Shown here piece by piece: positions 5,252 to 7,550 of a stretch of DNA of 7,550 bases. The position numbers were made by a program, and so were the translations under genes. The notes beneath the pieces are model-generated. The model was not told the DNA's origin. It searched no databases and saw nothing but the letters and a program-made list of their open reading frames with translations. The stretch covers positions 1 through 7,550 of the forward strand of contig DASXLL010000034.1 of the NCBI GenBank assembly GCA_036496265.1. Reading direction: 5' to 3'. Numbering within the stretch: the first letter of the stretch is position 1; every line of letters begins with the position of its first letter. This stretch comes from CAYLLN01 sp036496265 (GTDB lineage: Bacteria; Planctomycetota; Planctomycetia; Pirellulales; Pirellulaceae).

Positions 5252-6403
5252 ATGCATCGCTTTCTCGCTCTATTCCTGATTGTCCTCGTTAGCGGTGCGC
5301 CTAGTGGTGCTGCGGCCGCGGATGTTCCCAATGAAATCACGCCCGCGAGCGAAGCGGCATTGGAGCGAGGTTTGGCATGGCTGGCGAAAAACCAGGGAGC
5401 GGACGGGAACTGGGGCTCGAGCGATTTGGGCCTCGTCAGCATGGGGGCGCTCGCCTTCATGGCGGCGGGGCATGAGCCCGGACGGGGCAAGTATGGCCGC
5501 GAGTTAGAGCGGGCGCTGGAATTTATCGTCAGCCGGGCGCGACCGTCGGGCCTGCTCAACATCGCCGACGCTCAGCGCGACATGTACAACCACGGGCTTT
5601 CGACATTTGTCTTAGGACAGGCGCATGGGATGACGTTGGGAAAGGACCGCAAGCTCAATCGTGTGCTCGATCAGGCGCTGAAGCTGATCGCGAGCACGCA
5701 GTGCGGCGATGGCGGTTGGGATTATCGGGCGGCGCGGCAAAACGATGGCCATGATTTGAGCCTGGCGGTGATGCAGGCGAAGGCGCTACGCAGCGCGGTC
5801 GATAGCGGCTTTGATGTCTCGCCGGAGGTGATTCAACTGGCGATTCGGAGCGTGCGGGAATACTACATCACGCGCGGCGGACGCGGTTTGCCGGAAACAG
5901 AACAGCAAAAAATGCCGGGGCAGTTTACGTACAGCAAAGGCGGAGGTGGCGGGACGATTGCGATGGCGGCGGCAGGCGTGGTGTGCCTGCAGGAATTCGG
6001 TCAGTACGAAGATTGGCGGATCGCAAAAAACATGGACGTGATCGAAGCAGCGATTCGCGAGACGCCGCATTCGCGGAGCCACGATGGGTCAATGCCGTTT
6101 GACGCCTACACGTTGTATTACGTCGGCCAGGCGCTGTATCAGGTTGGCGGCGAGGCGTGGAATAAGAATTATCCTGTGATGCGCGATTATTTGGTCGAGT
6201 CGCAGGTCGAGAGCGCGACAAATCCGCGGACGAGCGGGGCGTGGCTCGATTATGGTGCTCGCGGCGGTGGGCGAATCGCGGGTGACGACGGCATGCTCTA
6301 CGCGACCAGCGTGGCGTGCTTCGTTTTGGCGATTCCCAATCGGTATTTGCCTATTTTGCAGGAGGGGAAGATTGAGAGTTTTCGGAAGGCGGGCAGTGAG
6401 TAG
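5252..6403 (+). CDS. Exported prenyltransferase/squalene oxidase repeat protein (alpha/alpha toroid)
   Basis: A 383-residue protein with a signal peptide at residues 1-23 (MHRFLALFLIVLVSG then an Ala-rich cleavage region). Repeats of the squalene-cyclase toroid type follow: AALERGLAWLAKNQGADGNWG at about 35-55, a second DGGW unit at about 145-158 (ASTQCGDGGWDY), and further helices at 190-205, 235-250 and 285-300. It ends in ATSVACFVLAIPNRYLPILQ (351-370), which I recognise as the usual end of these planctomycete proteins. It is much shorter than real squalene-hopene cyclases (over 600 residues) and has no DXDD catalytic motif, so terpene cyclisation is unlikely even though databases often name it terpene cyclase/mutase. 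A role as a periplasmic binding or scaffold protein is inference. The gene downstream begins 26 bases after the stop, so they form an operon. No clear Shine-Dalgarno precedes the ATG, but the signal peptide starts exactly there. Confidence 0.9.
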   Translation: MHRFLALFLIVLVSGAPSGAAAADVPNEITPASEAALERGLAWLAKNQGADGNWGSSDLGLVSMGALAFMAAGHEPGRGKYGRELERALEFIVSRARPSGLLNIADAQRDMYNHGLSTFVLGQAHGMTLGKDRKLNRVLDQALKLIASTQCGDGGWDYRAARQNDGHDLSLAVMQAKALRSAVDSGFDVSPEVIQLAIRSVREYYITRGGRGLPETEQQKMPGQFTYSKGGGGGTIAMAAAGVVCLQEFGQYEDWRIAKNMDVIEAAIRETPHSRSHDGSMPFDAYTLYYVGQALYQVGGEAWNKNYPVMRDYLVESQVESATNPRTSGAWLDYGARGGGRIAGDDGMLYATSVACFVLAIPNRYLPILQEGKIESFRKAGSE

Positions 6404-6420
6404 GTGAGTGGTAAGCGGGT

Positions 6421-6424
6421 GAGG
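6421..6424 (+). promoter_or_regulatory. Ribosome binding site of the BatA-like gene
   Basis: GAGG within the purine-rich run GAGGGGAAG, 5 bases before the ATG at 6430. It supports that start and translation from the operon mRNA. Confidence 0.6.
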
Positions 6425-6429
6425 GGAAG

Positions 6430-7550
6430 ATGGGATCGTTGTCGTTCTTGTCGCTGCCGTTTTTGATTGCGGGGGCGGCGTGCGCGCTCGGGCCAGTGTT
6501 GATTCATCTCCTGAATCGACGACGCCATCGAACCATCCACTGGGCGGCAATGGACTTTCTGCGCAAGGCGGTGCAGAAAAAACGGCGAGTTCTGAATCTG
6601 CGAGACTGGCTACTGCTCGCCATCCGCACGCTGGCTGTGTTTTTGTTCGGGGCGGCGCTTGCGCGGCCCTTTTTCGCACGGGAGGGACAAGCGATCTCTG
6701 TGCGGCAGCCAGTGCATGCGATTGTCATCGTCGATAACAGCCTCAGCATGGGCTACGAGACGCTGGATGGATCGCTGCTGGATCTGGCAAAGCGGAAAAC
6801 ACGCGAGCTGATTGAAGGCTTGCCGCGGGGCAGTCGAATGACGATTGTTCCCGCATGCGGGTCGCGCGATTTTATCAATTTAGATGCTGTCGCCAGCCGT
6901 GAAGAAGCGCTAGACGCCTTGGCCAAGATCGAGATCGCTGATCGGTCGGCAAATATCGCTCGTGTCCGGGAGCTGGCGCGACAAGCTGCAGAAGCAGCGC
7001 CGGAATTCGCCAAGCAAATCCTGTTTTTGAGTGATCAGCAGAAACTGACCTGGGAAAACGCAACTGCGGAGGATGGGTTAACCGGATTGCCGCCCATTCA
7101 GTGCCTCGCCGTTCGGCCCGCAGAATGGGAAAACACCTGGGTCTCTGATTTGCGTGTGCAAGACGGGCTCGCCGACATGGAAACGCCGGCAACTGTAATT
7201 GTGGAAATCGCTCATCAGGGACCATCTCCGCGGCGCGACTTGCAAGTGACGCTACTCAGCGGTGAAACGACGTTAGGGCAGCAAACCATTACTGTCGAGC
7301 CAGGAGGGGCCAGGCGCGAGGTTAGCTTTGAATGTGTCCTCGGGGGTATTGGGCCTGCACCGGCGGCGGGGCAGGTTGCATTTTTGCCGCTGACGGCAAA
7401 AATCACTGCAGATCGACTGCCGGCTGACGATGAGCGATCGCTTAGCGTTCCCATTGTCGCGGCGCTTCCAGTAGTCTTTATTGACGAAGTGGCGGACGAA
7501 GACGAAGACGTCGTCCGTAATCGCCTGGGAGAGACGCGACATCTGAGAAA
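6430..7550 (+). CDS. BatA-like double-transmembrane VWA protein, 3' end outside window
   Basis: The frame is open from the ATG at 6430 to the window end: 373 codons, no stop. Residues 1-80 are the BatA N-terminal double-membrane region: helix 1 at about 8-28 ending HLLNRRR, the conserved IHWAAMDFLRKAVQKKRRVLNLRDW loop, and helix 2 at 61-80 ending ARPFF. A von Willebrand factor A domain follows at about 95-230. Its metal site DxSxS is intact (D102, S104, S106 in VDNSLSMG), with a later SDQQ at 201-204. From about 232 a beta-rich region resembling CARDB/adhesion-type domains runs to about 340. At 346 a new strand begins (LPVVFIDE), where family members often carry a further alpha/beta domain. 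Known relatives sit with MoxR AAA+ ATPases and DUF58 proteins and are thought to act in metal-dependent protein assembly at the membrane. The upstream toroid gene is co-transcribed. Confidence 0.9.
   Translation, partial: MGSLSFLSLPFLIAGAACALGPVLIHLLNRRRHRTIHWAAMDFLRKAVQKKRRVLNLRDWLLLAIRTLAVFLFGAALARPFFAREGQAISVRQPVHAIVIVDNSLSMGYETLDGSLLDLAKRKTRELIEGLPRGSRMTIVPACGSRDFINLDAVASREEALDALAKIEIADRSANIARVRELARQAAEAAPEFAKQILFLSDQQKLTWENATAEDGLTGLPPIQCLAVRPAEWENTWVSDLRVQDGLADMETPATVIVEIAHQGPSPRRDLQVTLLSGETTLGQQTITVEPGGARREVSFECVLGGIGPAPAAGQVAFLPLTAKITADRLPADDERSLSVPIVAALPVVFIDEVADEDEDVVRNRLGETRHLR

Noticed and set aside
5170..5562. N-terminal extension of the cupin frame
   Set aside because: This part runs antisense to the signal peptide and first repeat of the toroid gene and has no cupin features; the cupin begins at 5169.
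5252..6403. Squalene-hopene cyclase (hopanoid synthesis)
   Set aside because: Only about 380 residues, an N-terminal signal peptide and no DXDD catalytic motif; only the toroid repeat fold is shared.
5786..6679. Minus-strand open frames opposite the toroid and BatA-like genes
   Set aside because: Arg/Pro/Ala-rich shadow frames opposite two well-supported genes, with no RBS or recognisable motifs.

Overview
The window looks like chromosomal DNA of a planctomycete, most likely of the Pirellula/Rhodopirellula kind, with moderately high GC. The main reasons are an exported Gly/Ser-rich protein with two tandem TIGR03000 domains (a planctomycete paralogous family), an exported squalene-cyclase-fold protein followed directly by a BatA/VWA membrane protein, and an HTTM protein paired with a small membrane partner. 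No rRNA, tRNA, transposase, phage gene, integrase or CRISPR array is visible.

Layout. Positions 1-1449, minus strand: a two-gene unit. A one-TM protein overlaps by 4 bases (ATGA) an HTTM (vitamin K-dependent gamma-carboxylase-like) membrane protein that runs off the left edge. Positions 1580-2856, minus strand: a complete single-gene unit, with weak promoter candidate, strong RBS, secreted Gly/Ser/His-rich double TIGR03000 protein, a short stop-proximal palindrome and a clear intrinsic terminator. Positions 3122-4093, minus strand: a class I mannose-6-phosphate isomerase (ManA). Positions 4094-4800: about 700 bases without an assured gene. They hold overlapping inverted repeats, a direct repeat and a few possible very small membrane-peptide genes on the plus strand. 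Positions 4801-5169, minus strand: a small single-domain cupin. It is divergent from 5252-6403 (plus), an exported alpha/alpha-toroid (prenyltransferase/squalene oxidase repeat) protein. That gene is followed after 26 bases by 6430-7550 (plus), the N-terminal part of a BatA-like double-TM/VWA protein cut by the right edge.

How the genes work together. Two pairs look functionally coupled: the HTTM protein with its partner, by overlapping stop and start codons, and the toroid protein with the BatA/VWA protein, by operon spacing. In planctomycetes such BatA/VWA genes usually belong to MoxR ATPase/DUF58 clusters, so the rest of that cluster probably lies to the right. ManA, the cupin and the TIGR03000 protein appear to be independent units. 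Most of the window is ordinary planctomycete gene content. The least explained parts are the 4.1-4.8 kb gap, the palindrome with two facing -10-like hexamers between the cupin and toroid genes, and the cellular roles of the HTTM pair and the toroid/VWA pair.
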